Position numbers and translations under genes: made by a program. A stretch of 64,000 nucleotides of DNA from contig NZ_ATVT01000002.1 in assembly GCF_000420865.1 (NCBI RefSeq), positions 124,001-188,000 on the forward strand. Direction: 5' to 3'. How positions within the stretch are numbered: position 1 is the first letter of the stretch; each line of letters opens with the position of its first letter. Source of the DNA: Butyrivibrio sp. XPD2006. Its GTDB lineage: Bacteria > Bacillota > Clostridia > Lachnospirales > Lachnospiraceae. The notes under the pieces were generated by a model. The model was given only the letters and a program-made list of their open reading frames with translations. It made no database searches and was not told the origin of the DNA. Below are positions 1-9,818 of the stretch, piece after piece.

Positions 1-1892
1 TGTACATCCATATCTATTGCCTCAGGGATACCATCTGTGTAAACAAAGATCTCATCTCCGTACTCAAGCTGAAGCTCATAATCCTTGTACATTACGCCTT
101 CCATGGTGGCAAGCGCAATACTGTGTTTGTCCTTAAAGAGCTCATAGTCTCCGCCTTTATGCCTGATTATCGGATACTCATATCCGGCATTTGAGCATCT
201 CATAAGTCCGGTCTTAAGATCCATAATACCGATCCAGACTGTGACGAACATGTCCGCATCGTTGCCTTCGCACAATACGTCATTGACTTTGGCAAGTATC
301 TCGGAAGGACTCGAGCCCGCTCCTGCGGTACTTCTTATGGCAGCCTTACTTCTCATCATGAAAAGAGATGCAGGAATACCTTTTCCGGATACGTCAGCAA
401 TAACAAGTGCCATAACACCGGCATCCAAAAAGAAGAAATCGTAGAAGTCGCCTCCCACCTCTTTGGCAGGATCCATAGTTGCAAAGACCTCTACGTCTTT
501 TCTTGGAATCCTGAAGTTCTGCGGAAGCGCAGATTCCTGTATGGATTTGGCAAATTCAAGCTCCTGGGCTATTCGCTTTTCGGCAGCATCAATATAGCCC
601 TTCAAAACATCAACTGTCTGGTTTATGTCATCGGAAAGTGATGCAAATTCCGATGAATTGTAGACATTTACCGTCTCGTTAAGGTCACCGTTTGTAATCT
701 TGTTGAGGGATTCGTTTACAAGATCCAGATTATTTACAACTATTTCCTGAACCAGCATGGATATCAGAACATAGATTACCGTAAACAAAATGATATCGGC
801 AAGAGCAGTTTCATACGCCGCTGCATCCCTGTCGTCATAAACCTCATCAGACGGGAGCATTACCAGAAGTATCTCATCATTGGCAAGCGTATCTGCTCTG
901 CAGAACGAATACAAGCCAAATACATTTCCTCTGAACATACCTTTGTCAAGATTAGCCATTACAGCTGCCATCTCGGCATCAGACAATGAATCGCCCTTAT
1001 GCCCTCCGGTAATACTAAGACCTGACTCTCTCAGAATATCAAAGGCCCCCGTCTCGCCCACATGGGAATGCAGAACATTTATGTTATAGTTCTTTTCACG
1101 AACCTCGTTATAGGTCTCTATTATATCTTTTGATGCTGTTTCAAGCCTCTCATCTGTATTCTGAACCGCAGAGGCAGTCTGAACCGCAAAAGAAAAGCAA
1201 AATCCGACAACAATGATAATTGCACTTACCAAAAACAGCCAGCGTTGAAATTTCTGGGCTACCTGAATCTCAGAGTCCTTGCGTCTCTTAAAGGGATTCT
1301 TCCATTCCCCCGCATAGATCTTCAGCACATTCGCACATAACGCAAGTCCCAATCCGGTGAATATGATCATCGGAGGTGCACAGACCTTTACAACGTAAAA
1401 AGCCATCTTCATGTCATCTTTGTGTGTGATGAACACAACATACATATGGAAAACTTCCATAACCGCACCCATGAAAAATGCATAGGTTGCAGAAGGCTTT
1501 TTTCTCTTAAAGATAAATATGCTCATGAAAGCAGCAACAAATCCCGAAAGACATGTAGAAATGGCACATGCCTCCTCGGTGTAGGAACCGATGCCCCAAT
1601 AAGCTCCGGCTATGTACCTCTCAATACCACCTATAAGTCCTGCGATTATTCCCGCAAGCGGATCAAAGAAAAGTCCTGCACAGAGAGGGCCCATATCTCT
1701 GACATTTATCAGCATATGGCTGTAGTCCACACCAAAATGGGTGGATAAAATTGCGCATCCGGCGTAAACAAACGCAAGCAGTATCCTGATCGACCAGGTT
1801 ATCTTTTTGTCCCTCAGATAAATCCACAAAAGCAATGTAAGAATGGTTATTGCCAAGGTTATACCGGACATTTTGATGATCATCAAAAGCAT
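1..1892 (-). CDS. 5TM-receptor SpoIIE-type PP2C phosphatase, 3' end beyond window
   Basis: Membrane-bound signalling phosphatase, partial: about 630 residues visible, C-terminus off the left edge. The N-terminal ~190 residues form several hydrophobic segments of the LytS-like 5TM receptor type. A further hydrophobic segment follows, then a long region with another membrane segment before a SpoIIE/PP2C catalytic domain. That domain is identified by the metal-binding VGGDFYDFF stretch, the ADVSGKGIPASLFM stretch and the late YTDGIPEA motif, which lies within the first 60 bases of the window. This family dephosphorylates anti-anti-sigma-like proteins; the partner is not visible here. ATG at 1892 is preceded by an AGAGGGG ribosome binding site. 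It lies 45 bp downstream of rsmB in the same direction. Many relatives of the housekeeping cluster carry a small soluble PP2C phosphatase near rsmB; this is a different, membrane-anchored type. Confidence 0.85.
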   Translation of the reverse strand, partial: MLLMIIKMSGITLAITILTLLLWIYLRDKKITWSIRILLAFVYAGCAILSTHFGVDYSHMLINVRDMGPLCAGLFFDPLAGIIAGLIGGIERYIAGAYWGIGSYTEEACAISTCLSGFVAAFMSIFIFKRKKPSATYAFFMGAVMEVFHMYVVFITHKDDMKMAFYVVKVCAPPMIIFTGLGLALCANVLKIYAGEWKNPFKRRKDSEIQVAQKFQRWLFLVSAIIIVVGFCFSFAVQTASAVQNTDERLETASKDIIETYNEVREKNYNINVLHSHVGETGAFDILRESGLSITGGHKGDSLSDAEMAAVMANLDKGMFRGNVFGLYSFCRADTLANDEILLVMLPSDEVYDDRDAAAYETALADIILFTVIYVLISMLVQEIVVNNLDLVNESLNKITNGDLNETVNVYNSSEFASLSDDINQTVDVLKGYIDAAEKRIAQELEFAKSIQESALPQNFRIPRKDVEVFATMDPAKEVGGDFYDFFFLDAGVMALVIADVSGKGIPASLFMMRSKAAIRSTAGAGSSPSEILAKVNDVLCEGNDADMFVTVWIGIMDLKTGLMRCSNAGYEYPIIRHKGGDYELFKDKHSIALATMEGVMYKDYELQLEYGDEIFVYTDGIPEAIDMDV

Positions 1893-1937
1893 ATCGTTAC
1901 CCCTCTTAACAAAATGCAATCACACTGTCTGATACCG

Positions 1938-3323
1938 TTATTTTTCTTTTCTTCTAAGCTTTGAGATAAAAAATCCATCGGTGCCGTACTGTCCGGGCAG
2001 AAGCTGAATATAACCGTTTTCAGCGGTTTTTGCAAGCTCTCCGCCATTAAATGCCTGCGGAAGCATATCCTTAATGTTTACAGGTTCAAAAGGGAGCTCT
2101 GAGCATATCCTGCTGACCATGGCCTCGTTCTCATCCCTGTTTACCGTACAGGTCGAATACATCAGGATTCCGCCGGGCTTAACATAATCCCAGGCTGTCT
2201 TTATTATCTCCCACTGAAGCTTTGACACATCGGTAAGACTCTGTCGTGTTACGTTATATTTTATATCGTTCTTTCTTCCGATTATCCCAAGACCTGAACA
2301 TGGAAGATCCATAAATAGAATATCGGCTTTGTTCTCCATATTGCGGTCGTGGATCCTGGCATCGTAAAGCTCAACCTTCACATTTGCACATCCCATTCTC
2401 TCAGCGTTTTCTCTGATAAGATCGCATTTGTGCTCAGATACATCTCTGGAGATCACCACACCCTGGCTGCTCTCTGCGCCGTCTGCGCCTCCTGATACTC
2501 TCTCAGCTGCATGAAGGCTCTTTCCTCCGGGCGCGGCACAGACATCAACAACCACCTGTCCGGGCTGCGGATTCGCAATCTCTGTAACCATCATGGAGCT
2601 GACATCCTGAGCAAAGAACAGACCCTCATCAAACCCCGGAAGGAATCTGATATTGTCGGTCTTTTCAAGATTGAGTGCATACGGAAGGATGTCACTTTCT
2701 GTTACAACCACTCCGATTGATTCGAGTTCTTTTACGAAAGCTTTCTTGTCACAGCCGTTTTTAAGGCGCACTGTTGTAGGCCTTGGCTGCAGGAAGAACT
2801 TAAGTATTTCCTCTGTTTTTTCAAAGCCGTAAGTGCTTACCCACATCTCGCATATCCACTCGGGCATGGAATAAAGAGCCTCGAGGTATGCTATGCCGTT
2901 CTTTTCATCTTTTGAGGGATATTCGATTTTCTCTTTATTACGGGCAATGTTTCGAAGCACTCCGTTAACAAAGCCCTTAAGCCCTGCAAACTTGTGCTTC
3001 TGTGCCAGCTTAACAGCCTGGTTGCATGCCGCGGAATCCGGAACCGCATCCATGAACATGATCTGATACACACTCATCCTCAGAAGGCTTCTTATGAAGG
3101 GTTGCATCTTGTCCACTTTGGTCTTGGAAAAAGAGTTGAGGATATAATCGATCTGTATCTGTCTCTCGATACAGCCGTCCACAACCCTCTTCATGAAGGC
3201 CTTGTCCCTGCTCTCCAGATAATCGTATTTATTAAGGCTGTCTTTTAAAAGGGATGGCTTCCTGATGCCATCCCTGTCGTATTCAATAAGGATATTGAGA
3301 ACTATCTCTCTTATGTTTGCCAT
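1938..3323 (-). CDS. rsmB: 16S rRNA (cytosine-C5)-methyltransferase RsmB
   Basis: RsmB/Sun methyltransferase, which uses S-adenosylmethionine to methylate a cytosine of 16S rRNA. An N-terminal NusB-like RNA-binding region (about residues 1-140) is followed by an RsmB/F-type catalytic domain. That domain has the SAM loop VDVCAAPGGKS, a DLPCSGLG motif and the catalytic YSTCTVN motif. At about 461 residues it has the family's normal length. The reading frame extends ten residues upstream, but a GGAG site six bases before the ATG at 3323 (MANIREIV) fixes the start. It has its own TTGACA/GATAAT promoter just upstream and probably runs into the SpoIIE phosphatase gene. In many Firmicutes this gene directly follows fmt and the YugP-type protease; here about 9 kb of accessory genes lie between. 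Confidence 0.93.
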   Translation of the reverse strand: MANIREIVLNILIEYDRDGIRKPSLLKDSLNKYDYLESRDKAFMKRVVDGCIERQIQIDYILNSFSKTKVDKMQPFIRSLLRMSVYQIMFMDAVPDSAACNQAVKLAQKHKFAGLKGFVNGVLRNIARNKEKIEYPSKDEKNGIAYLEALYSMPEWICEMWVSTYGFEKTEEILKFFLQPRPTTVRLKNGCDKKAFVKELESIGVVVTESDILPYALNLEKTDNIRFLPGFDEGLFFAQDVSSMMVTEIANPQPGQVVVDVCAAPGGKSLHAAERVSGGADGAESSQGVVISRDVSEHKCDLIRENAERMGCANVKVELYDARIHDRNMENKADILFMDLPCSGLGIIGRKNDIKYNVTRQSLTDVSKLQWEIIKTAWDYVKPGGILMYSTCTVNRDENEAMVSRICSELPFEPVNIKDMLPQAFNGGELAKTAENGYIQLLPGQYGTDGFFISKLRRKEK

Positions 3324-3352
3324 GCTAATCTCCAAGTACTTATATATATTCA

Positions 3353-3382
3353 ATTATCTGATGTATTATGGATTTTTGTCAA
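3353..3382 (-). promoter_or_regulatory. Predicted promoter of rsmB
   Basis: On the minus strand, TTGACA (3377-3382) and GATAAT (3353-3358) are separated by 18 bp. Transcription would start near 3346, giving a leader of about 23 bases. The -35 box lies immediately after the palindromic element, so rsmB can be transcribed independently of the accessory block. Confidence 0.65.
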
Positions 3383-3390
3383 ACAAAAAT

Positions 3391-3466
3391 GGCCCCCGGG
3401 GACGGAGTCAAGGGGTCATTTTCAGAATATTCTGAAAATGACCTCCTGACTCCGTCCCCGGGGGCC
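3391..3466. repeat. 76-bp near-perfect palindromic element (terminator-like / REP-like)
   Basis: Two 38-bp arms meet directly at the centre (GAATATTC) and match at 36 of 38 positions; both differences could form G-U pairs in RNA. The ends are GGCCCCCGGGG and the arms contain GGACGGAGTCA, much richer in GC than the surroundings. AAAAT flanks both ends, but the context is A-rich, so this is weak evidence for a target duplication. On the minus strand the hairpin is followed by ATTTTTG. It therefore could end transcription of the CPBP gene, whose stop is only 15 bp upstream. I recall similar GGGGACGGAGTCA palindromes dispersed in other Clostridia, but cannot verify that here. Confidence 0.8.
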
Positions 3467-3480
3467 AAAATCATCTCAAA

Positions 3481-4551
3481 TCAGACAGCAGTATCTAAAG
3501 TATTGATGTCATCTGCCACCTTTTTCTTGTTGAAGATCGGTGCCAAGATGAACAGTGCAAAGATCAGGCTTCTGAATAACATGATCGGCAGATGTGACCA
3601 CTCCAGGCTCTGGTTCTGAAGTACGTTAACATCTCCGCCGGTAAATATAACAACGTAATTGTTATTGATAAAATGCATGATCGCGATTGTCCAGATATTC
3701 TGCGTCTTCATATATGCATAGCCAAAGAAAATTCCCATTGTAACGCAGGTTATAATCTGTGTTACCAACAGCTGCGGACCAGAATCTGTGCTATAGAACA
3801 TGAAATCAGCAGCTGTATGCCATACTCCCCAGATAACGCCGACCAGAATAACGCCGAGTCTGAGACCGAATTTCTTTTGCATAATGGGCTGTAAATAGTA
3901 TCTCCAGCCGTACTCTTCACCAAGAAACGCGATCATGGTTATAGGGAAATTGATCATGATCATCGCTGCATTAAGCCAGTTCATAGGATTAAAGACCATG
4001 GCATTCAAATCTGAGAAATCACCGATTCCCTCTCCGGCTCCAACGTTGGCTGCAAGCTGTGCAGTATAAAACCTGCCAAAGAACAGAACAAGGAAAACAA
4101 GGATCATCACTATACTGAGAACAATGTTCTTTCTGCAAAGTCCCGTATTTTCTCTCTTTTCTCTTCCACATGCCCAAAAGGCAATATAAGAAACAACGCT
4201 TCCTGCGATAAGTACATACTGACTGTACAGATTCCAGTTGGAGACGATTCCGGCTCCGCTGTCGATCATCTGCTCAGGCGCAAATACAGATATTAAAGCG
4301 ATTATCATCATTATAAGCGCCGTAACAAGAAATGCCCCAAAGCCGACCATCGGAAGTTTCTTTTCCTTCCTGTCAAAAAACAACATTCCCAGTATTACTC
4401 CGCATGCAGGGTAAGTCATCATCGCATTTACAAAGGCTGTCAGATCTTTTCCTCCCCTGAGACCGATGAACATAAATACACTCATGATTGCTGTAACACC
4501 GAAGGCTACAGCAAAAAAGACATATAACTTTTTTCTCTCATTAACACTCAT
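3481..4551 (-). CDS. CPBP-family intramembrane protease (CAAX/Abi type)
   Basis: Predicted intramembrane metal-dependent or glutamic protease of the CPBP family, about 356 residues, with eight or so hydrophobic segments. The family motifs are complete: EEYGWR (E212, E213, R217), a second motif with H245 (VWHTAAD), and a third with H293 and N297 (IMHFINNN). Members include eukaryotic CAAX prenyl proteases and bacterial bacteriocin-immunity or surface-protein processing enzymes. The substrate of this one is unknown. ATG at 4551 is chosen over an upstream TTG because an AAGGAG site precedes it, although the spacing of about 11 bases is long. It is bounded upstream by a strong terminator and downstream by the 76-bp palindrome, so it appears monocistronic. 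Confidence 0.85.
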   Translation of the reverse strand: MSVNERKKLYVFFAVAFGVTAIMSVFMFIGLRGGKDLTAFVNAMMTYPACGVILGMLFFDRKEKKLPMVGFGAFLVTALIMMIIALISVFAPEQMIDSGAGIVSNWNLYSQYVLIAGSVVSYIAFWACGREKRENTGLCRKNIVLSIVMILVFLVLFFGRFYTAQLAANVGAGEGIGDFSDLNAMVFNPMNWLNAAMIMINFPITMIAFLGEEYGWRYYLQPIMQKKFGLRLGVILVGVIWGVWHTAADFMFYSTDSGPQLLVTQIITCVTMGIFFGYAYMKTQNIWTIAIMHFINNNYVVIFTGGDVNVLQNQSLEWSHLPIMLFRSLIFALFILAPIFNKKKVADDINTLDTAV

Positions 4552-4652
4552 CTTTTCATTTTCTCCTTGAATATACAATTTAACACCCAAACCATAAATT
4601 GTGTTCCCCTTACACTGATTTGAGCGGAATTTACACTCAATTTAGAATATCA

Positions 4653-4689
4653 TAAAAAAGAAGTCTGCGGGGGTTATTCCGCAGACTTC
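4653..4689 (-). terminator. Rho-independent terminator of the nine-repeat protein gene
   Basis: A perfect 11-bp stem (4660-4670 with 4679-4689) and an 8-base loop are followed on the minus strand by seven T residues. It begins 15 bp past the stop codon of the 1694-residue protein. Confidence 0.9.
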
Positions 4690-4703
4690 ACAAATTGTTC
4701 ACC

Positions 4704-7700
4704 TTATTCGGCAGATTCGATTGTAACAAGAAGTCTTCCGCCATCGTAACTGTCGTTACCATCAGGATCTATGGCAAACGTGATGACATCTCCTTTTGAA
4801 ACGGTGAATTCCTCATAGAAGTCTTTTACTATTTCATAGTCATAATTCCCCTGTGTATCACCGCCGATCCATCTCTTTTCTTCTCCGTTAAGGAAAATTC
4901 GCATACACACGCCATTTGCATCGGCATCATCACTGTTAGCAAACTTTGTATAGTTTCCCATAACCTTTATAGCGCCATCATGAGCTGCTACCCACCGATA
5001 GGCTGCATTCCTGCCATTTCCTGGCTCGACAAAATCTGCTTTCAGTTCAGGTTTTCCGTCATTATAATACCTGTTGTTATCGCTGTCATAATCCAGTTCT
5101 TCAAAGTTTGTTCCATTCCAGTCACACATTCCGTAATACCAGCCATCCTGACCCTGTGCTCCGAAAGAAGTCAGCAAATTCGTGTTGTTGGTCCTATCAT
5201 CATCATTTGCATCATCATTTGAATCATCATCTACATCATCAGAAATGTCCTCAGGTTCATCGTTACTATCGTCAGGTATATCTTTCGGATCTTCGGCTTC
5301 ATTAATATCTCCGTCAGCATTGCCAATGCTTACTGTAAGTCTTCCGCCATCGTAACTGTCATTGCCGTCAGGATCTATCGCAAATGTAATAATATCCCCT
5401 TCATGAACGGTGTATACTTCATCAAAGCCCTTGACTATTTCAGAAGAGAAGTTACCCTGAGTATCTCCACCGATCCACTTCTTTTCTTCTCCGTTTACAA
5501 AAATCCTCATGCATACGCCATTTGCGTCAGGATCAGCATCATTGGCAAATTTGACATATTCTCCAAGTACCCTTATCTTGCCGGTTTGTGCGACCTCCCA
5601 CTGATATGCGGCATTTCGTCCATTGCCCGGTTCAACAAAGTCGCGCTTAAGCTCAGGCTTTCCATTGTTGTAATATCTCTCATTGTCACTGTCATAGTCA
5701 AGCCTTTCGAAATTTTCGCCATTCCAGTCACACATTCCGTAGTACCAGCCGTCCGATCCCTGCTCGCCGAAAGCTTCATAGAGACTTGTATTATTGGTCC
5801 TTTCTTCTGCTCCTTCAGGATTTTGCTTCACTTCATAGACAGAAACAGACAGTCTTCCTGCGTCAAAAGAAATATTACTTCCCGCATCGATAACAAAAGA
5901 AAGCTTATCTCCTCTCTTCACCTCAAGTTTATCGAACATGAAGGTTATCTTATTATCATTGCCATCACCTTTTAAAACATGAACCTCTTCCGACTGGAGG
6001 TTTTCGTCGTTCAAATAAACGCCAAACTTTACTCCGTCAGGATAGTCGGGATTCTCATCATTATGACCGAACTTTGTATAATCCCCCAGCACATCAATTT
6101 GTCCGTCTTCATATACCACCCACTGATATATGGCTGCTTTCTTTTCCCCGGGGTGAACGAAGTCTTTTTTCATCTCAAGACCATTATTTGCAGGTGAGAC
6201 AAACGCAGTCTTATCTTCATTCATATAGCTCAGAACTCTTGCAGAGCTAAGGCTGCTGCCTTCCAAAAACCACCATCCGTCTGTGCCCTGCTTAAGATCC
6301 GACAGTTTTCCGAGTACAGTTTTATTCGTCCTTACTTCATCTCCGACAACAACCTTAATCTCATCGGAATCGGCAATATCAATCTCCAGTCTTCCACCAT
6401 CCCATGCATTGTTATCATTGCATCCGATATCAAATGTCAGGATGTCGCCCTTCTTCACCTGAAGTTTTTTAATATCTATGTCTCTTACGTTATCGTTTCC
6501 TTCACCTTTGGAGCATTCACAAACAGTGTTGTAGATATTTGTACTGTTATTGTAGATGTTAACTGTAACACCATCCGGCCAGTTCTCGTTGGGGTCTTCA
6601 TGTCCGAACTTTACATACCGGCCCGTAACATCGATGTTTCCGTCTGCAGCCACAACCCATTTGTACATTGCATCAGCGTTAAGTCTTGGCTGTACAAAGT
6701 CCTTTTTTATCTCAAGGTTCTTTTGCTTTCTTGAAACATATCCGGCATTGTCAGTTGTCTTGACCGAGAGAACTTCTGCTCTGTCTATACTTCTGCCCTC
6801 AAGATAATACCAGCCGTTACTTCCCTGCTCACCAAAGTCATAAGCAAGATTTGCACGATTCTCTCCGCTGTTATTCACCATTTTCATCGTTTTGAGCTCT
6901 GCGTCTTCAATCACAAAAGTGAAATTACCACCGTCGTATGCCGTGTTTTCTTTTCCGTCCACCAAAAGGGTAATACGGTCTCCTTTGTTTACATCAAGTC
7001 CTTCAACAGTAAAATCCTTTGTCACTGTTCTGTCAGTCAGAGGCTCAAAATCCTCCTGACGGAGTACGCTTCCGTTTTTCATAAGGTATACCGTCACCCC
7101 GTCAGGCCAGTCAGGGTTGGCATCTTCATTCTTAAGCTTTGTGTAGGATGCCAGGATATCAATTGTTCCATCCTCAGCAACCACCCACTTCACGTTAGCG
7201 CTCCTACCCTTATTGGCAGGCATGATATAATCGCGCTTTATCTCTATTCCGTCCCTGGTGATGTACTTATCATCATCCACAAACCTCTCTACATTTACCG
7301 CAAAACCCGGGTCAAGATAGTATCCCGACTGGAAGCACCATCCATTGCTGCCCTGTTTTCCGAAATCCTCCTGAACAGAGGCGTTATTTGTTCGGGCACT
7401 TCCCCAATCAATCACATTATCCTCGGTCTCTCCGGCAAGCGGTGATAATCCTTTGATTGAAAACTCAAATTTACCGGCGTCATAGGCATTGTTTTCCTTA
7501 CCGTTTATCACCATGGCAATGTAATCGCCTCTTGAGACATTAAGTGATGAAACATCCAGGCGCTTTGTTATCTCTTTTTCCGTATCAGCTTCAAATTCCT
7601 GCTGCAACAAAACATCTTTGTTGTGATAAAGAGTAACCCTTGTTCCGTCAGGCCAGCTTGGATTCTTGTCCTCATTTTTAAGTTTGGTGTAAGCAGCATC

Positions 7701-9788
7701 AATCTTTATCACACCGCTCTGAGCAACCTTCCACTTTATAACAGCCGACTTACCCTTACCCGGATTTACAAAATCTCTTTTGATCTCCAGATCTCTTTTA
7801 TCCTTATAGCGTTCCTCACCCGGATCATAATTTCTCATATTGTAGGCAACAAACGGAGCGTCACCCTTAGACTCCTGATAAAACCATCCGTTTTCTCCCT
7901 GCTGTCCAAAGTCATACCTGACATCAGCAAAGTTCTGTCTTGTCTCGCTTTCATCGATTGTTATATCTTCTTCGGTAACAGCACCTGCAAGATCAAAAAT
8001 AGAAAACTCATATTTACCGGCATCATACGCATTATTGTTTTTTCCGTTGATCACCATTGTGATGCAATCATCCTTTTTAACAGCCAGAGATTGCACATCC
8101 ATACGTTTTGTTACTTCCTGCTTTCTGTCTGCTGCAAACTCCTCACGAACCAGCATCGTCTCATTATGATACAACGTAACTCTTGTGCCATCCGGCCAGC
8201 CGGGATTCTTATCCTCGTTTTTAAACTTGGTATATGAGGCATCAATCTTTATGTTTCCGTCCCTGGCAACCTTCCACTTAATAACAGCAGACTTGCCCTT
8301 ACCCGGATTTACAAAGTCGTTTTTGATCTCAAGATAACTGCTGTCAAAATATCTGTACTCTTCTTCCTCAAAGCGGGTCATGTTTATGGCTCCAACAGCC
8401 TCATCCTCGAAGCCTTCCTGATAAAACCAGCCATTTTCTCCCTGTTTCCCGAAGTCATACTTTACATCAGCATAGTTTTCCCTTGTATCATTCCCCTCAA
8501 TAACAACATCATTTTCTGTCGTGACGTTAGTCCTGTCCAGAATGGAGATATCAAAGCTTCCGCCATCGTAAGACGCATTTTCTCCGGCATCAACCACAAA
8601 GTAAAGCCTGTCCTTAGTAGTGATTGCCACGTTTTTTTCTCTGAAAGATATCTCATTTGTTCCCTTCGCAGGGGCAGATACCTTTTGGGAAAAGAGCTTA
8701 TCCCCGTTTTTATAAACAGAAACCGTAACTCCGTCAGGCCAGTCGGGATTACCATCATTTTGTTCAAACTTTGTATAAGTACCTCTGATTTCAACTGCTC
8801 CATCAGTAAAAGGCTGCCAGCACAGCATCGCAGCATCATTTATCGCCGGATGGATAAAGAACTGACTGATGGTGAGATTTGGTGAAGTGCAGTTCATGTA
8901 CTCACCGTTTTTCTCAGTGGATACAAGCTTTGCATCCGAAACGCTCTTACCGCACATGTAAGTCCAGCCGTTGCTTCCCTGAGGTCCGAAATCATCGACA
9001 TAGTATGCGTTGTTATCAATTCTTTTTCCATCTCTTATTGCAACAGCCCCCTTAGCATTAACGTCAGCTATTGCCACATAAAGTGATCCACCGTCGTAGG
9101 CATTGTTCATGTTTGGATCAACAACAAAATAAAGGCTTTCCAGTTCTTCAACATGCACGTTTTTTATTGCCTCTTCCACTACCTCTTCCTTATCGGTCTT
9201 GGCATCGACAGAGTATCTTGCTATAGCTTCTTCTCCCTTATAGACGTACAAAGTCACTCCATCCGGATAGTTGGGGTTCTTGTCATTATTGACATTTTTA
9301 ACATAAGCAAACTCTATGTTGACATCTCCGCTTTCTGCGGCTCTCCACTCAAGAACAGGAGCTGTTCCTTCAGCCGTATGAATGAAGTTTGACTTGACTT
9401 CAAGCCCTGTTTTCCCCGGCTGAAAATACCTGTCACCGTCAAAAGATTCTATTCTTTTTGACTTAACCGGATCCAGCGGCGAGCCATATCTGTAAAACCA
9501 GCCGTTTTCTCCCTGTTCTCCGAAATCAGCCACATTGAATGCATTATTTGTCCTGTTCTCATCATCGACAAATTCCGGTTCAACGTACGCATCATCTGTA
9601 AAAGATGCAGGCCATATATTTGCCAGCGCAACTATTTCATCTTCTATAGTTATGATTTCCTTTGTCTCTCCCCTTGCAAACACAGAAACAGCGACAGTTG
9701 CACAGGCCATAATACCCAGCATAATTATTCCCGAAACCTTCTTATGCCCCCAAATTATGCCTAAAGCTCTTTTAGTAATATTCCCCAT
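4704..9788 (-). CDS. Large secreted protein with nine tandem beta-sandwich-like repeats
   Basis: A 1694-residue protein with an N-terminal hydrophobic segment (about residues 17-38, preceded by lysines) that serves as signal peptide or anchor. From about residue 79 it is nine repeats of 160-180 residues. Each opens with RTNN...DFGxQGxNGWxY and ends with a conserved (N/S)xxYDGG block after hydrophobic GDxIxFxID-like strands. The last two repeats are closely alike and separated by an Asp-rich linker of about 40 residues. The NxxYDGG ending resembles jelly-roll modules found appended to extracellular glycoside hydrolases, so carbohydrate or cell-wall binding is my inference. No sortase signal or catalytic domain is seen. 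It starts 30 bp after the GH32-type lipoprotein, is preceded by GAAGGGAG, and is almost certainly co-transcribed with it. I do not recognise an exact named family. Confidence 0.85.
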   Translation of the reverse strand: MGNITKRALGIIWGHKKVSGIIMLGIMACATVAVSVFARGETKEIITIEDEIVALANIWPASFTDDAYVEPEFVDDENRTNNAFNVADFGEQGENGWFYRYGSPLDPVKSKRIESFDGDRYFQPGKTGLEVKSNFIHTAEGTAPVLEWRAAESGDVNIEFAYVKNVNNDKNPNYPDGVTLYVYKGEEAIARYSVDAKTDKEEVVEEAIKNVHVEELESLYFVVDPNMNNAYDGGSLYVAIADVNAKGAVAIRDGKRIDNNAYYVDDFGPQGSNGWTYMCGKSVSDAKLVSTEKNGEYMNCTSPNLTISQFFIHPAINDAAMLCWQPFTDGAVEIRGTYTKFEQNDGNPDWPDGVTVSVYKNGDKLFSQKVSAPAKGTNEISFREKNVAITTKDRLYFVVDAGENASYDGGSFDISILDRTNVTTENDVVIEGNDTRENYADVKYDFGKQGENGWFYQEGFEDEAVGAINMTRFEEEEYRYFDSSYLEIKNDFVNPGKGKSAVIKWKVARDGNIKIDASYTKFKNEDKNPGWPDGTRVTLYHNETMLVREEFAADRKQEVTKRMDVQSLAVKKDDCITMVINGKNNNAYDAGKYEFSIFDLAGAVTEEDITIDESETRQNFADVRYDFGQQGENGWFYQESKGDAPFVAYNMRNYDPGEERYKDKRDLEIKRDFVNPGKGKSAVIKWKVAQSGVIKIDAAYTKLKNEDKNPSWPDGTRVTLYHNKDVLLQQEFEADTEKEITKRLDVSSLNVSRGDYIAMVINGKENNAYDAGKFEFSIKGLSPLAGETEDNVIDWGSARTNNASVQEDFGKQGSNGWCFQSGYYLDPGFAVNVERFVDDDKYITRDGIEIKRDYIMPANKGRSANVKWVVAEDGTIDILASYTKLKNEDANPDWPDGVTVYLMKNGSVLRQEDFEPLTDRTVTKDFTVEGLDVNKGDRITLLVDGKENTAYDGGNFTFVIEDAELKTMKMVNNSGENRANLAYDFGEQGSNGWYYLEGRSIDRAEVLSVKTTDNAGYVSRKQKNLEIKKDFVQPRLNADAMYKWVVAADGNIDVTGRYVKFGHEDPNENWPDGVTVNIYNNSTNIYNTVCECSKGEGNDNVRDIDIKKLQVKKGDILTFDIGCNDNNAWDGGRLEIDIADSDEIKVVVGDEVRTNKTVLGKLSDLKQGTDGWWFLEGSSLSSARVLSYMNEDKTAFVSPANNGLEMKKDFVHPGEKKAAIYQWVVYEDGQIDVLGDYTKFGHNDENPDYPDGVKFGVYLNDENLQSEEVHVLKGDGNDNKITFMFDKLEVKRGDKLSFVIDAGSNISFDAGRLSVSVYEVKQNPEGAEERTNNTSLYEAFGEQGSDGWYYGMCDWNGENFERLDYDSDNERYYNNGKPELKRDFVEPGNGRNAAYQWEVAQTGKIRVLGEYVKFANDADPDANGVCMRIFVNGEEKKWIGGDTQGNFSSEIVKGFDEVYTVHEGDIITFAIDPDGNDSYDGGRLTVSIGNADGDINEAEDPKDIPDDSNDEPEDISDDVDDDSNDDANDDDRTNNTNLLTSFGAQGQDGWYYGMCDWNGTNFEELDYDSDNNRYYNDGKPELKADFVEPGNGRNAAYRWVAAHDGAIKVMGNYTKFANSDDADANGVCMRIFLNGEEKRWIGGDTQGNYDYEIVKDFYEEFTVSKGDVITFAIDPDGNDSYDGGRLLVTIESAE

Positions 9789-9818
9789 AAGTTTCTCCCT
9801 TCAGCTAAAAAGCTATAC

